Shown: positions 8,231 through 18,600, numbered from the stretch's first letter. The stretch is 64,000 nucleotides of DNA from Pseudomonas fontis (GCF_028656955.1 NZ_JAMDGY010000104.1:45569-109568), one strand, 5' to 3'. Numbers and translations are program-made. The notes: generated by a model not told the origin, from the letters alone.

Positions 8231-9015
8231 ACATTCAGGACCTGCAACACTTGCTGCTCACCTACAGCCTGATTTTGCCGCGGCTGCTCAGTTGCTTTGT
8301 GGTGCTGCCCATTCTTGGCAAACAGAACCTGGGGGGCGGGCTGATCCGCAACGGCGTGGCCTGCTCGCTGGCACTGTTCATCTACCCCAGCGTTGCCGGT
8401 ACCTTGCCGCCGCTCATCAGCGGCCTGGAATTGGCGCTGCTGATCGGCAAGGAAGTGCTGCTGGGCCTGCTGATCGGCTTCATTGCCAGTGTGCCGTTCT
8501 GGGCCATCGAAGCCACCGGTTTCATCATCGACAACCAGCGTGGCGCCGCCATGGCCTCCACCCTGAACCCCATGCTTGGCAGCCAGACCAGCCCGACCGG
8601 CCTGCTCCTGACACAGACCCTGATCACCTTGTTCTTTACTGGTGGCGCCTTCCTGACCCTGCTCGGGGCCTTGTTCCAAAGCTATGCCAGCTGGCCTGTC
8701 GGCACCTTTTTTCCGCATGTCGGCAGCCAATGGGTGAATTTTTTCTATGACCAGTTCACTCACTTGCTGCGTTTGTGCGTCCTGCTGGCTGCGCCGCTGA
8801 TGATCGCCATGTTTCTTGCCGAATTCGGCCTGGCGTTGGTCAGCCGCTTTGCCCCCTCGCTCAACGTGTTCATCCTGTCAATGCCGATCAAGAGCCTGGT
8901 CGCCAGCCTGCTGCTGGTGTTGTACGTCAACATCCTCATGGGCCTGGCTTATGACCATGTATTGAACGCACTGAACCCGGTCCTGCTGCTGACACCCATA
9001 CTGGCCGCCCCATGA
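8227..9015 (+). CDS. sctT: Type III secretion export apparatus protein SctT (YscT/PscT)
   Basis: 262 residues from the ATG overlapping the sctS stop. Five to six hydrophobic helices and FliR/SctT family blocks are visible: LGLLIGFIASVPFWAIEATG, FIIDNQRGAAMASTLNPM, and LAEFGLALVSRFAPSLNVFI, followed by SMPIKSLVASLLLVLY. It is the single-copy component of the export gate. The stop overlaps the sctU start. Confidence 0.95.
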   Translation: MNIQDLQHLLLTYSLILPRLLSCFVVLPILGKQNLGGGLIRNGVACSLALFIYPSVAGTLPPLISGLELALLIGKEVLLGLLIGFIASVPFWAIEATGFIIDNQRGAAMASTLNPMLGSQTSPTGLLLTQTLITLFFTGGAFLTLLGALFQSYASWPVGTFFPHVGSQWVNFFYDQFTHLLRLCVLLAAPLMIAMFLAEFGLALVSRFAPSLNVFILSMPIKSLVASLLLVLYVNILMGLAYDHVLNALNPVLLLTPILAAP

Positions 9016-10058
9016 GCGCAGAAAAGAGCCAGCCACCCACAGACAAGAAACTGCGCGATGCGCGGCGCAAAGGCCAGGTCGCCAAGAGCAAGGAGGTCGT
9101 CTCGACGCTGTTGATCATCGCGATGGTGGCAATGATCATGGGGCTGTCCGATTACTACATGACGCACTTCGGCGAGCTGATGTTGTTGCCTGCCGCGTAT
9201 GTGCACTTGCCGTTTGGCCAGGCACTGCATTTGATGGTCGACAGCCTGCTGCGCGAAGCGATCTACCTGTGCCTGCCGCTAATGATAATGGCGGTGCTGG
9301 TGGCCATCTTCAGCCACCTCATGCAGAGCGGCTTTCTGTTCAGCGGCGAACCGATAAAGCCGGACATCAAGAAGATCAACCCGGTGGAGGGCATGAAGAA
9401 GATTTTCTCGGTCAAGAACCTGATCGACTTCATCAAGTCGATCTTGAAGGTGGCCTTGCTCACCGTGCTGGTCTGGTCGACGCTGAAAAACGATCTGAAA
9501 ACACTGTTACTGCTGCCCTACTCGGGCCTTGGCAGCATCGCGGCGGTTACCGGGCAACTGGTGCACTACCTGATGATGATGTGCGCCGCCGGCTTTCTGC
9601 TGATTTCGGCTATCGACTACGCGCTTGAGCGTTTTCAGCACCACAAGCAACTGCGCATGAGCAAGGATGAAGTCAAACGCGAACACAAGGAAATGGACGG
9701 CAGCCCGGAGATCAAGGCGCAGCGCCGGCAGTTGCACCGGGAGCTGCAAAGCGGCTCGATGCGCGCTGACGTGAAGCGCTCGTCGGTGATCGTCACCAAC
9801 CCGACGCATATTGCCGTGGGCATTCGCTACCAGCCTGGTGAAACGCCGCTGCCCCTGGTCACCTTGATGTACACCGATGCCCTGGCCTTGCGGGTGAGGC
9901 AGATCGCGCAGGAAGAAGGCATACCGGTGCTTGAGCGCGTACCGCTGGCGCGCGCCCTGCACAGCGACGGCTTGGTCGACCAGTACATTCCCGCAGAACT
10001 GATCGAACCGACCGCCGAGGTACTGCGTTGGTTGCATAGCCAGCAGAAACAGGGTTAG
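9012..10058 (+). CDS. sctU: Type III secretion autoprotease/substrate switch SctU (YscU/PscU)
   Basis: 348 residues with a membrane N-terminal half (about four helices in residues 30-210) and a cytoplasmic C-terminal domain. The self-cleaving NPTH motif falls at residues 263-266, the same position as in YscU, in the context SVIVTNPTHIAVGIRY. Cleavage between Asn and Pro, together with SctP, switches export from needle subunits to translocators. It is the last gene of the rightward operon; the next gene is convergent with only 22 bp between them and no obvious terminator. Confidence 0.96.
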   Translation: MSAEKSQPPTDKKLRDARRKGQVAKSKEVVSTLLIIAMVAMIMGLSDYYMTHFGELMLLPAAYVHLPFGQALHLMVDSLLREAIYLCLPLMIMAVLVAIFSHLMQSGFLFSGEPIKPDIKKINPVEGMKKIFSVKNLIDFIKSILKVALLTVLVWSTLKNDLKTLLLLPYSGLGSIAAVTGQLVHYLMMMCAAGFLLISAIDYALERFQHHKQLRMSKDEVKREHKEMDGSPEIKAQRRQLHRELQSGSMRADVKRSSVIVTNPTHIAVGIRYQPGETPLPLVTLMYTDALALRVRQIAQEEGIPVLERVPLARALHSDGLVDQYIPAELIEPTAEVLRWLHSQQKQG

Positions 10059-10080
10059 TCCTTAGCCCTATGTGCTTCAT

Positions 10081-11775
10081 TTACGCCGAAGCAAAGGCCT
10101 CCTCGTCTTCGGATTGCTCGATCGCAGCTTCCACCTCAAGCTGATGACGCGTCCATTCTGCTGCAATGGCCGGGTTCTCGAGGATCTGCTGTTCGATGCG
10201 TTGGGTTTCCTTGAACTCAAGCGCCTTGGCGCTCATGGTCCATTGCGTTTCAACACCCAATTCTTCCAGCTCGGCTCGGATGGCTGGCAATCCGATGCGG
10301 AAGAATTCTTTACGTGGGTTTACCTTGTTTACCTGCTCTCGCAGGAAGTGCCGGTGAAGCCTTTTCTCCAGCCCAGGTGCATCGTCGCTGAAAATCATGG
10401 CGTGCACGTCGAACTCGAACGGGACACTTGCATCGCCGAGTTCACGCACGCGATCCTGCGGTTCCAAACGACGTGTCATGCCGATTTTAAAGACCTGCTC
10501 ACCAAATGAGCCGATATTGGAAATGACATACACATGGCCAGCTCGAGTCTGCTGAGCCATGGAAAGCGCACGTTGGTTTTTCTCTTCAGCGGCCTGCAGT
10601 TGCTCCTGCAGCAATGCCAAGCGCTCTTCAAACTCGGCGCGCTCGGCAGCGCTGGCGGCGGCCACTTGCTCCTGGGCTTTTTCAAGGGCTTTGCGCAAGT
10701 TGGCTTCTTCTTTGGCCGCCTCTTTGATGGCCCGCTCAAACTCGCGACGGGCCTTCTCTTCCTCGCGGATTTTTTCGCGAAGCTGACGTTGCTCCTCACG
10801 TTCCTGGTCTTTGAGCAGTTTCGCAGTCACAGCCCAGCGCAGCTCTTCCAACCGCGAGTGCAAATACTCTTCGTTGATCCGGGCATTGCGAAATGGAGCA
10901 CCGTTAAGGTTTACCAACGCCGCAGCGTCGCGAATCTCCTGTTCAAGCTTGCCGTGGTTGTCCGACTTGGAACGAGAAAGGACTGAGTCGACCTTGCCGT
11001 TGAATGCATCGACGACAAATCGAACAGCGATCTCACGCCGATTCGCTTCGACATAATCACAAGCAGCAGCCCTTCCCGACTTGACCATCAAACGCGTGTA
11101 GTCCCGCGCTGCTTTGAGCTTCTGACCGGCTTCAGTGAAGCCGAATTCTTCCGCCAGGTCATCCAGGAGGTTGTAGGTCGGAACGATGTAGGCATCGCCA
11201 TATCCTTCCACAACATTCTTCATGGCCTGAGCGGCATCAGCGTAATGCTTGGCCTTGCCCATTGCGGCCAAGGCATCTCCAGCCACCTGCTCGGCGCGCG
11301 CCTGAGCATCAGCAACAATTTTGCCGGCATCCGCAACAGCCTGCTGCAGGCGACTTTCAGCTTGCTCCACCTTCGCCTGGGCCTGCTGCAACAGGCGATC
11401 ACGCTCCACTTTGGTCTTGCCGAGCATTTGAGTTGATTCGGCCTCGGCCTGTGCAATAGCCTGCTTTAGTCGGGCGTCGGCTTGAGTCACTTTGGACTGA
11501 GCCTGTTGCAGAAGCTGGTTACGCTCCGAGTTTGCCTGCGAAAGAATCCGTGCAGCTTCTGCCTCAGCATCCACGATGTCCTTAAAGCGCTCCAACTCCT
11601 TCAGTGCTTGCTCAAGCTGTTGCCGAAGAGTAGCAAGCCCTTCTTCAGTGGTTCTCAGATCGTTCTGCCGGGCAGCCAACTCTGTCTTGAGCTGGTTGAT
11701 CTGCCCTTTTGCTCTAACGCTATTAATCAGAAAAACGACAGCAGTAATGCCTGCGATTAATGCCAGAAACTCCAT
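10081..11775 (-). CDS. Membrane-anchored coiled-coil protein with DUF4041 and GIY-YIG (T5orf172-type) domain
   Basis: 564 residues. Residues 4-20 form a hydrophobic N-terminal anchor. Residues 25-165 are coiled coil and contain a tandem duplication of about 40 residues: LLQQAQSKVTQADARLKQA near 88 and LLQQAQAKVEQAESRLQQA near 128. About 185-320 fits the DUF4041 region, followed by another charged coiled coil (320-408). Residues 412-495 form a GIY-YIG-like nuclease domain (HVYVISN, FKIGMTRR, then GLEKRLHRHF and a final KEFFRI). Such proteins occur in prophages and defence islands, but no function is established to my knowledge. It faces sctU with no shared promoter, so a T3SS role is unlikely. 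Confidence 0.75.
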   Translation of the reverse strand: MEFLALIAGITAVVFLINSVRAKGQINQLKTELAARQNDLRTTEEGLATLRQQLEQALKELERFKDIVDAEAEAARILSQANSERNQLLQQAQSKVTQADARLKQAIAQAEAESTQMLGKTKVERDRLLQQAQAKVEQAESRLQQAVADAGKIVADAQARAEQVAGDALAAMGKAKHYADAAQAMKNVVEGYGDAYIVPTYNLLDDLAEEFGFTEAGQKLKAARDYTRLMVKSGRAAACDYVEANRREIAVRFVVDAFNGKVDSVLSRSKSDNHGKLEQEIRDAAALVNLNGAPFRNARINEEYLHSRLEELRWAVTAKLLKDQEREEQRQLREKIREEEKARREFERAIKEAAKEEANLRKALEKAQEQVAAASAAERAEFEERLALLQEQLQAAEEKNQRALSMAQQTRAGHVYVISNIGSFGEQVFKIGMTRRLEPQDRVRELGDASVPFEFDVHAMIFSDDAPGLEKRLHRHFLREQVNKVNPRKEFFRIGLPAIRAELEELGVETQWTMSAKALEFKETQRIEQQILENPAIAAEWTRHQLEVEAAIEQSEDEEAFASA

Positions 11776-11964
11776 GAGCGGCTATCCATGTCCAGAAAAA
11801 CCATGGATCGTACATGGCTATCACGGCCAGCCGCCATACTCTTTGGCTGAACCCTATCCAAGCGAAACATGGCAAATTGGAACCACCCCCCACCTTTACC
11901 CTACACTGCGCCCCTCTCACGCTTTGAAATCGGCAGGTGCCGGTACGTGAATAAGGAGATTCTG

Positions 11965-13413
11965 GTGTTTTTCAATGCTCGCCGTTGTTTCGCTTTGAGC
12001 GCTATCACGCTTGCCTCCCTCAGCCTCACCGGGTGCTTCAGCGAGGAAATCGACACTCGCCAAACCCAGGAAATCCAGGGGTTGGTGTACAAAGTCCACG
12101 CGGATGACCCGTTCACCGGCCGGGTGCTCAACTACCCCATGTCGGTACTGGGGCTGTTCAGCGTTGGCTCGTGCGCAGTCGACTTCAAGAAAGGCCTGCC
12201 TGACGGGGAAATGCGCTGCTCCGACAATGCCGGCGTATTGCTCGGAGTCGGTGAGTTCAAGGCCGGCAAGCGCGACGGCAAGGAAGAGAAATTCGACGCC
12301 AAAACAGGCAAGAAGACCGCCGAAGGCAACTGGAAGAAAGGTGTCCAGGACGGCCTGCAGGAGCAGTTCAACCCGCAGAGCGGTGAACGCATTCTTGAAG
12401 TGCACTACACCGCCGGCAAGAAAGACGGTCGCGAACGTGCCTGGGACGGTCAAGGTAAAGAGCTGATTGCCGACCTTGAGTGGGAAAACGGCGTACAGAG
12501 CGGTTTCGACAATCGCGGCACACAACATCGCACCTACCTCAACGGTAAATACCACGGGCTGCAAAAAGAGTTCGGCATTGATGGCAACCGCTTCTTCGTT
12601 GCGTACGAACAGAACTACGCGAACGGTGAACTTCACGGCACCCAGAAGCGCATCAATGCCAAAGGCAACGTGACCGAGCTGAGTGAGTTCGAACACGGGA
12701 ACCTGCGAGCGCGTACCGTCGATGAATACAGCTACGGCGGCCAGCATATTCACCATGTCAGCCGTCTGGCCATCAAGGCAGACGTGAATGAATTCATCGC
12801 CAGCGACCTGAGCAACGATGGCCTGGAGCAATACTGGGACAACAATGGCCATCTGATCCGCGAGCTGGTGTGGAACAAAGGCAAACTCGTCAGCGCCGTT
12901 GCCTCGACATGGGTGGGCGACCAGCAAGTCGGCCAATACCAAGGGGTGGCGCGCGGTGGGGATGAGCATCAGGATGACGTGACCAAGCACGGTCAAGAAC
13001 GAATTTTCGACCGCAACGGTGAACTGCAAGCGGTGGTGGTCTGGAACACGGGCGAGGTAACCCATACCCTGGTCGCGCTTCCTGCGGATCGCCGTAGCCA
13101 GTACCCCGGCAAGATGGCCCTGCTCAACCCCAACTGGGGCTGGGGCAACCCGGTGCAGGAAATCCCGGATTTCGATACAGCCAGCCGCTACGATGGCGGT
13201 GGCTACGCGATTGACCACATCACCATCGTCGATATCCCGGCCCCGGGGCAGGCGATTCAAATGCAGCCTGCAAAGCCCCAGGCTGTCGCCGCAGCCGCCA
13301 GCAATAGCCTGGACAATTGCGTGCAGCAACGGGTCGATGCGGTGCATGCAGAAAATCCAGACGCCTTGATACGCTCAGACATGATTGAAGAGTTTGAGCA
13401 GGACTGTCAGTAA
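11965..13413 (+). CDS. Lipoprotein with YwqK/MORN-like repeats
   Basis: I start at GTG 11965, which has AAGGAG 7-10 bases upstream and gives a proper lipoprotein signal: positively charged start, hydrophobic stretch, lipobox LTGC with Cys at residue 24. The body of about 480 residues has short beta-hairpin repeats with G-x-x-x-G-K/Y-x-x-W patterns (GNWKKGVQDGLQEQFNPQSG, YTAGKKDGRERAWDGQGKEL), typical of YwqK/MORN-variant proteins. RefSeq-style names such as 'toxin-antitoxin system YwqK family antitoxin' exist for this family but I see no toxin partner. An intrinsic terminator follows. Exact role unknown. Confidence 0.75.
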   Translation: MFFNARRCFALSAITLASLSLTGCFSEEIDTRQTQEIQGLVYKVHADDPFTGRVLNYPMSVLGLFSVGSCAVDFKKGLPDGEMRCSDNAGVLLGVGEFKAGKRDGKEEKFDAKTGKKTAEGNWKKGVQDGLQEQFNPQSGERILEVHYTAGKKDGRERAWDGQGKELIADLEWENGVQSGFDNRGTQHRTYLNGKYHGLQKEFGIDGNRFFVAYEQNYANGELHGTQKRINAKGNVTELSEFEHGNLRARTVDEYSYGGQHIHHVSRLAIKADVNEFIASDLSNDGLEQYWDNNGHLIRELVWNKGKLVSAVASTWVGDQQVGQYQGVARGGDEHQDDVTKHGQERIFDRNGELQAVVVWNTGEVTHTLVALPADRRSQYPGKMALLNPNWGWGNPVQEIPDFDTASRYDGGGYAIDHITIVDIPAPGQAIQMQPAKPQAVAAAASNSLDNCVQQRVDAVHAENPDALIRSDMIEEFEQDCQ

Positions 13414-13424
13414 GGCCGTCGTCA

Positions 13425-13452
13425 GGGGCATCTGCTGGATGCCCCTTTTTTT
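13425..13452 (+). terminator. Intrinsic terminator after the YwqK-like lipoprotein gene
   Basis: Perfect 8-bp stem GGGGCATC/GATGCCCC with a TGCTG loop, followed by seven T residues, 11 bases after the stop codon. Confidence 0.9.
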
Positions 13453-13486
13453 GAGCAAAAAACGTTTCATCTGGAGTTTTTTTGCC

Positions 13487-13503
13487 TCAAACCATCATAG
13501 ACA
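13487..13503. promoter_or_regulatory. Candidate NfxB operator upstream of nfxB
   Basis: TCAAACCATCAT at 13487-13498 matches TCAAACCATAAT in the mexC promoter (19995-20006) in 11 of 12 positions, and in both cases a GA(G)TCA/AGACA-like tail follows. NfxB of P. aeruginosa represses both mexCD-oprJ and itself, so a shared box at both promoters is expected. The assignment is inferred from this similarity alone. Confidence 0.4.
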
Positions 13504-13565
13504 TTGCCGCCACGAGCTATTTCTGCACAATGATCCACACCAGAAACTGACTCGAAGGCCTACTG

Positions 13566-14135
13566 ATGGATCTTACGCCCCAGGATGAACGACTTATCAA
13601 GGCCCTGGCCTTGGCCATCGTCAATCGCCCGCGCGCGACCCTCAAGGAACTGGCCGAGGCCGCCGGCGTCAGCAAGGCCACCCTGCACCGCTTCTGCGGC
13701 ACCCGCGACAACCTCGTGCACATCATGGAAACCCATGGCGAGGCCGCACTCAATCGCATCGTCGTCGACACCGACCTGCCCAACGCCGACCCGCTGACCA
13801 CACTGCGCAGCCTGATCAACGAACACATGGCCCACCGCGAGCTGATGGCGTTCCTGCTGTTCCAGTACCGGCCCGACACCGTCGGCCCCGAAGGTGACAC
13901 CGGGCGCTGGCAGTCCTATATCAAAGCCCTGGACGCGTTCTTTCTGCGCGGCCAGCAACAGGGCGCGTTTCGCATCGATATTACCGCTGCGGTGTTCTCG
14001 GAAATTTTCCTGACCATGATCTTCGCCATGGTCGATGCCGAGCGCCGCGGCCGCGCCGCCAGCGCCAACTCGATCACCGTGCTGGAGCAGATGTTCCTGC
14101 ACGGCGCCCTGGTACCCAAAGTCGACAACGTCTGA
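13566..14135 (+). CDS. nfxB: Transcriptional repressor NfxB of the MexCD-OprJ pump
   Basis: 189 residues, very close to P. aeruginosa NfxB (187) as I recall it: ERLIKALALAIVNRPRATLK, ELAEAAGVSKATLHRFCGTR (helix-turn-helix, residues about 27-46), and GQQQGAFRIDITAAVF with AERRGRAAS near the end. NfxB represses mexCD-oprJ, and loss of function causes efflux-mediated resistance. In P. aeruginosa nfxB is adjacent to and divergent from mexC. Here it faces the oprJ end of the operon, 6 kb from the mexC promoter it presumably controls. Confidence 0.93.
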   Translation: MDLTPQDERLIKALALAIVNRPRATLKELAEAAGVSKATLHRFCGTRDNLVHIMETHGEAALNRIVVDTDLPNADPLTTLRSLINEHMAHRELMAFLLFQYRPDTVGPEGDTGRWQSYIKALDAFFLRGQQQGAFRIDITAAVFSEIFLTMIFAMVDAERRGRAASANSITVLEQMFLHGALVPKVDNV

Positions 14136-14144
14136 ACTACAAGC

Positions 14145-14179
14145 AAAAAAAGCCCCGCGCCCAATAAGGTACGCGGGGC
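14145..14179 (-). terminator. Intrinsic terminator of the mexC-mexD-oprJ operon
   Basis: Read on the minus strand: 8-bp stem GCCCCGCG/CGCGGGGC with a 12-base loop, then seven T residues. It lies 42 bp beyond the oprJ stop and directly after the nfxB stop. The opposite strand lacks a T-run, so it serves the minus-strand operon. Confidence 0.88.
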
Positions 14180-14221
14180 CAATAAGGTTGGATGCGCCAA
14201 CCCGGATAACGCTGCCCTGCC

Positions 14222-15637
14222 CTATTTACTGGCAACCTGAGCCGACCAGCCCCCGCCGAGTGAACGGAACAGGTCCACCAGCGCAATCTGGCGCTGGGTG
14301 CTGATGTCGATGGCCGCCGACTGGTTGACGAAGTGGCTGCGCTGCGCATCAAGGTAACGCAGATGGCTGTCCACCCCGCCCTCGTAGCGCGCCTTGGCCA
14401 ACTTCAACGACTCGCTGCTGGTGGCTGCCAACGCCAAACGCGCAGCCTCCTCCCGACGCAACGTGTCGGTGGCCGCCAAGGCGTCCGCAACTTCGCGAAA
14501 TGCGCTCTGCACCGTGCCTTCATACCCCGCCACGGCAGAATCCTTGCGCGCTTCGGCCAGGCTCAGGCCGGCACGGTTGCGACCGCCATCAAACAGCGGC
14601 ACCGACAACGTCGGCATGAAGCTCCAGGAGCGCGAGCCGCCATCGAACAACCCGGACATCTGCGCGCTGGAGGTGCCGAAGCTCCCAGTCAGGGTGATCC
14701 GCGGGAAGAACGCGGCGCGGGCGGCGCCAATATCGGCGTTGCGCGCGCGCAGGCGGTGCTCGGCCGCAAGGATGTCCGGGCGACGCTCGATCAGCTCCGA
14801 AGGCGTGCCTGGGGCGATGTCCTGCAACAGTGTTGGCCGGGCCTGCAGCGTATGCGGGAGGGTCTTCGCCGCATCGGCGCTGCCCAGCAGCAAGACCAGT
14901 GCGTTGTAGGCCTGCTGCTTCTGGCGCAGATTGCTTTCCAGCTCGGCACGCGACTGTTCGACCAGCCCCGCTGCTTCCTGATAATCCAGCGCCGTGGCCG
15001 TGCCGGAAGTACGCCGCTGGCTGATCAAGCTCAACGAACTGTCGCGGCTGGCCAGGGTCTGCTCAGTCAACGCCAGGCGGCGCTGGGCGCCGTCGTGCAC
15101 CAGGTAGGCCTGGCTGACTTCGGCAATCAGCGCGATGCGCGCGGCACGGGCGCCGGCTTCGCTGGCCAGGTACTCCTGCAACGCCGAATCGCTGAGGTTT
15201 TTCACCCGGCCGAACAGGTCCAGCTCGTACTCCGGCAACGACAGGCCGACCTGATAAGTGCTCGCCACCTCGGAGCGGCCGCCGTTGGCCAGCTCGCCCG
15301 GCAAGCGTTGGCGATTGCCTGAGGTGCCGGCATTCAGGCCGGGCACCCGGTCCGCGCGCTGGATACGGTACTGCGCCCGCGCTTGCTCGATGTCCAGCAA
15401 CGACTGGCGTAGCGAGCGGTTGTTCTCCAGCGCAGTGCTGACCAACCGGCGCAGTTGCGCATCCACAATAAACTGCTGCCAATCCAGCGCCTCGCTGGCG
15501 AGCGCTTGCTGCGCGGGCGCACCCTCCCAGCGCTCGGCCACAGGTGCAGCCGGCCGCTCATAGGTCGGTGCCATGCTGCAGCCGCCGAGCGCCAGGGCGA
15601 TCAGCAGCATCGGCACGGGGAAAACGGTATTAGCCAT
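14222..15637 (-). CDS. oprJ: Outer-membrane efflux channel OprJ
   Basis: 471 residues from the ATG at 15637, chosen because GGAG lies 8 bases upstream; GTG and ATG codons at 15646 and 15643 are less likely. Lipoprotein signal with lipobox ALGGC and mature Cys near residue 20. The TolC/NodT-family outer-membrane factor has two internally similar halves, with typical blocks YELDLFGRVKNLSDSALQEY and GTPSELIERRPDILAAEHRL, and PLFDGGRNRAGLSLAEARKD. P. aeruginosa OprJ has 479 residues. It is the third gene of the operon and starts at the mexD stop. It completes the tripartite pump by providing the exit duct. Confidence 0.92.
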   Translation of the reverse strand: MANTVFPVPMLLIALALGGCSMAPTYERPAAPVAERWEGAPAQQALASEALDWQQFIVDAQLRRLVSTALENNRSLRQSLLDIEQARAQYRIQRADRVPGLNAGTSGNRQRLPGELANGGRSEVASTYQVGLSLPEYELDLFGRVKNLSDSALQEYLASEAGARAARIALIAEVSQAYLVHDGAQRRLALTEQTLASRDSSLSLISQRRTSGTATALDYQEAAGLVEQSRAELESNLRQKQQAYNALVLLLGSADAAKTLPHTLQARPTLLQDIAPGTPSELIERRPDILAAEHRLRARNADIGAARAAFFPRITLTGSFGTSSAQMSGLFDGGSRSWSFMPTLSVPLFDGGRNRAGLSLAEARKDSAVAGYEGTVQSAFREVADALAATDTLRREEAARLALAATSSESLKLAKARYEGGVDSHLRYLDAQRSHFVNQSAAIDISTQRQIALVDLFRSLGGGWSAQVASK

Positions 15638-15642
15638 GATCA

Positions 15643-18600
15643 TCACTCCTGTACCGGTGCCGGTTGTTCAGCGGTGGTCGATTTGCGCTCGAGCAACGAC
15701 AGCACCCAGACGAAGCAGATCGGCACGAAAATCACCCCCAGCAAGGTCGCGCTGAGCATCCCGCCGATCACCCCGGTGCCGATGGCACGCTGGCTGGCGG
15801 CCCCCGCACCGGTGGCAATCGCCAGGGGCACCACGCCAAGGATGAAGGCCAGCGAGGTCATCATGATCGGGCGAAAGCGCAGGCGCGCGGCCTCGATGGC
15901 GGCATCACGCAGGCTGTAGCCTTTCTCCCAGAGTTCTTTGGCGAACTCGACAATCAGGATGGCGTTCTTCGCGGCCAAACCGATGATGGTGATCAGGCCG
16001 ACCTTGAAGTACACATCGTTCGGCATGCCGGTGACCATCACCGCCAACACCGCGCCCAACGCACCAATCGGCACGATCAGCATGACCGTCAGCGGGATCG
16101 CCCAGCTTTCGTACAGCGCGACCAGCAGCAGGAACACCACCAGAATCGCCAAGGCAAACAGCTGGGTGGCCTGGCCGCTGGAGACCTTTTCCTGGTAGGA
16201 AAGGCCGGTCCATGCGTAACCGATGCCTGGCGGCAGCTCGGCGACCAGGCGCTCCATTTCCGCCATGGCCTCGCCAGTGCTGTAGCCCGGTGCGGCGTCG
16301 CCGGCAATACGGATGGCCGGGTAGCCGTTGTAACGCACGATCTGCACCGGGCCTTCTTCCCAATGGGTGGTGACGAAGGCGCTGAGCGGGACCAGGTCGC
16401 CGGTGGCGTTGGGCACGTACAGCTTGAGCACGCTTTCCGGGGTCATCCGCGCGCTTTGCTCCGCCTGCACGACGACACGCTGCTGGCGGCCGGCATTGGC
16501 GAAGTCGTTGATCACCGCCGAGCCAAAGGCCGTGGACAGTGCCTGATTGATCGACTCGAAGGTCACGCCCAGCGCACGAGCTTGTTCCCGATCGATGTTC
16601 AGGCGCAGTTGCGGCGCCTCGGCCAGGCCTTCCATCATCGCGTAGAGGATTTTCGGGTTGCCATTGGCTTGCTCCAGCAAGCGGTCCCGCGCCTGCAACA
16701 GCGCCTCGCGACCCAGGCCGCCACGGTCTTGCAGACGCAAGGCGAAACCGCCGGAGTTGCCCAGGCCGTCGATGGGTGGCGGCATCACGGCCATGACCGT
16801 GCCGTCGCCATAGCCGGCAAACCGCTCGTTCACGGCGTTGGTTTCGTCGGCGGCCGACTGGCCCTTGCCGCGCTCGGACCAGTCCTTGAAGGTCGGGAAG
16901 GCCAGCGCGGCGTTCTCGCCCATGCCGGAGAAGCTGAAGCCAATCACCAGGAAGGACGTCGCCACCGCTTCGCGGGACTTCAGGAAGTTCTCCAGGTCCT
17001 GGGTGGTCTGGTCCGTCCGGCTGCGGGTCGCCGCCGGGGGCAATTGCACGTCGACGATGTTGTAGCCCTGGTCCTCGACCGGCACGAACGACTCGGGCAG
17101 ACGCACATAAAGGAAGCTCAGCAGCACGACGATGCCCAGGTACACCAGCATGAAACGCCCGGTGCGTTTCACCAGCAGCGTGTTCAGCCGCGAATAGCGC
17201 TGGGTCAGGCGTTCAAAGCCACGGTTGAAGGCGCCGAAGAACCCGCTCTTCTCGTGATGCCCCGGGGCAATCGGCTTGAGCAGCGTGGCGCACAGCGCCG
17301 GGGTGAAGGTCAGGGCGAGGAAGCCGGAGAACAGGATGGACACCGCCAGCGACAGCGAGAACTGCTGGTAGATCACCCCCACCGAACCCGACATGAACGC
17401 CAGCGGCATGAACACCGCCGACAGCACCAGGGTGATGCCGATGATCGCACCGGACACCTGCCCCATCGCCTTGATCGTCGCTTCAACCGGCGAGCAGCCT
17501 TCCTCGGCCATGATCCGCTCGACGTTCTCCACCACGACAATCGCGTCATCCACCAGGATGCCGATGGCCAGGACCATGCCGAACATGGTCATCATGTTCA
17601 CCGAGAAGCCCAACAGGTACATCACCCCCAGCGTACCGGCCAGGCACACCGGCACCACGATGGACGGGATCAGCGTGTAGCGCACGTTCTGCAGGAACAG
17701 GAACATCACCAGGAACACCAGCACCATGGCCTCGACCAGGGTGTAGATCACCTTCTCGATGGCCACCTCGACAAAGCGCGAGGTGTCATAGGGCACGGAA
17801 TACTCGATGTTCTCCGGGAAATACGTCGACAACTCGGCCAGGCGCTGTTTCACCGCAGCAGCGGTCTCGATGGCGTTGGCGCCCGGGGACAGCTGGATGG
17901 CCCCGGCCACGGCCGGCTTGCCGTCCAAGCGTGAAGAGAAGTTGTAGCTCTCGCTGCCGATTTCCAGGCGGGCGACATCGGCCAGCGTGACGCTGGAGCC
18001 GTCCTGGTTGGCGCGCAGGACAATCCGGCCGAACTCCTGCGGGTCGTCCAGGGTGCCCTTCACGGCCAGGGTGGCGGTCAGTTCCTGCTCGCTGCTGCCG
18101 GGCGAGCCGCCGAAGCTGCCAGCCGGCACTTGCACGTTCTGCCCACGGATGGCATTGCCTACGTCGTCGATGGACAAGCCGAAGCCGACGAGCTTCTGCG
18201 GGTCGATCCACACGCGCATGGCGGCTTCGGAGGAGAAGAACTGCAACTTGCCCACGCCCGGCACGCGGCGCAGTTCGTTGTTGATGTTGCGGGCGGCGTA
18301 ATCGCCCAGCACCGTGGTGTCCGAGCGCTCCTCGCCAGCCTTGTAGCTGAGCGCATACACCAGCAGGAAGCCGGCGCTGCTTTGCTCCACTTCAAGGCCT
18401 TGGGTCAGCACGGCCTGGGGCATGCGCGACTCGGCCTTCTTCAGGCGGTTCTGCACATCCACCTGGGCCAGCTGCGGGTCGGTGCCCGGCTCGAAGGTGA
18501 CCAGTACTTCGGCCACGCCGTTGGAGTTGTTGGTCGATTCGAAATACAGCAGGTGCTTGGCACCGTTGAGCGACTCTTCGATCACGCTGGTGACCGAGTC

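Noticed and set aside
11917..13347. 476-codon open frame on the minus strand
   Set aside because: Antisense of the YwqK-like lipoprotein gene, which has a start signal, lipobox and terminator.
10081..13413. Prophage remnant next to the T3SS cluster
   Set aside because: DUF4041/GIY-YIG proteins occur in prophages, but no integrase, structural gene or attachment repeat is visible here.
15664..17934. 756-codon open frame on the plus strand
   Set aside because: Antisense of mexD, His/Arg/Gln-rich composition typical of a shadow.
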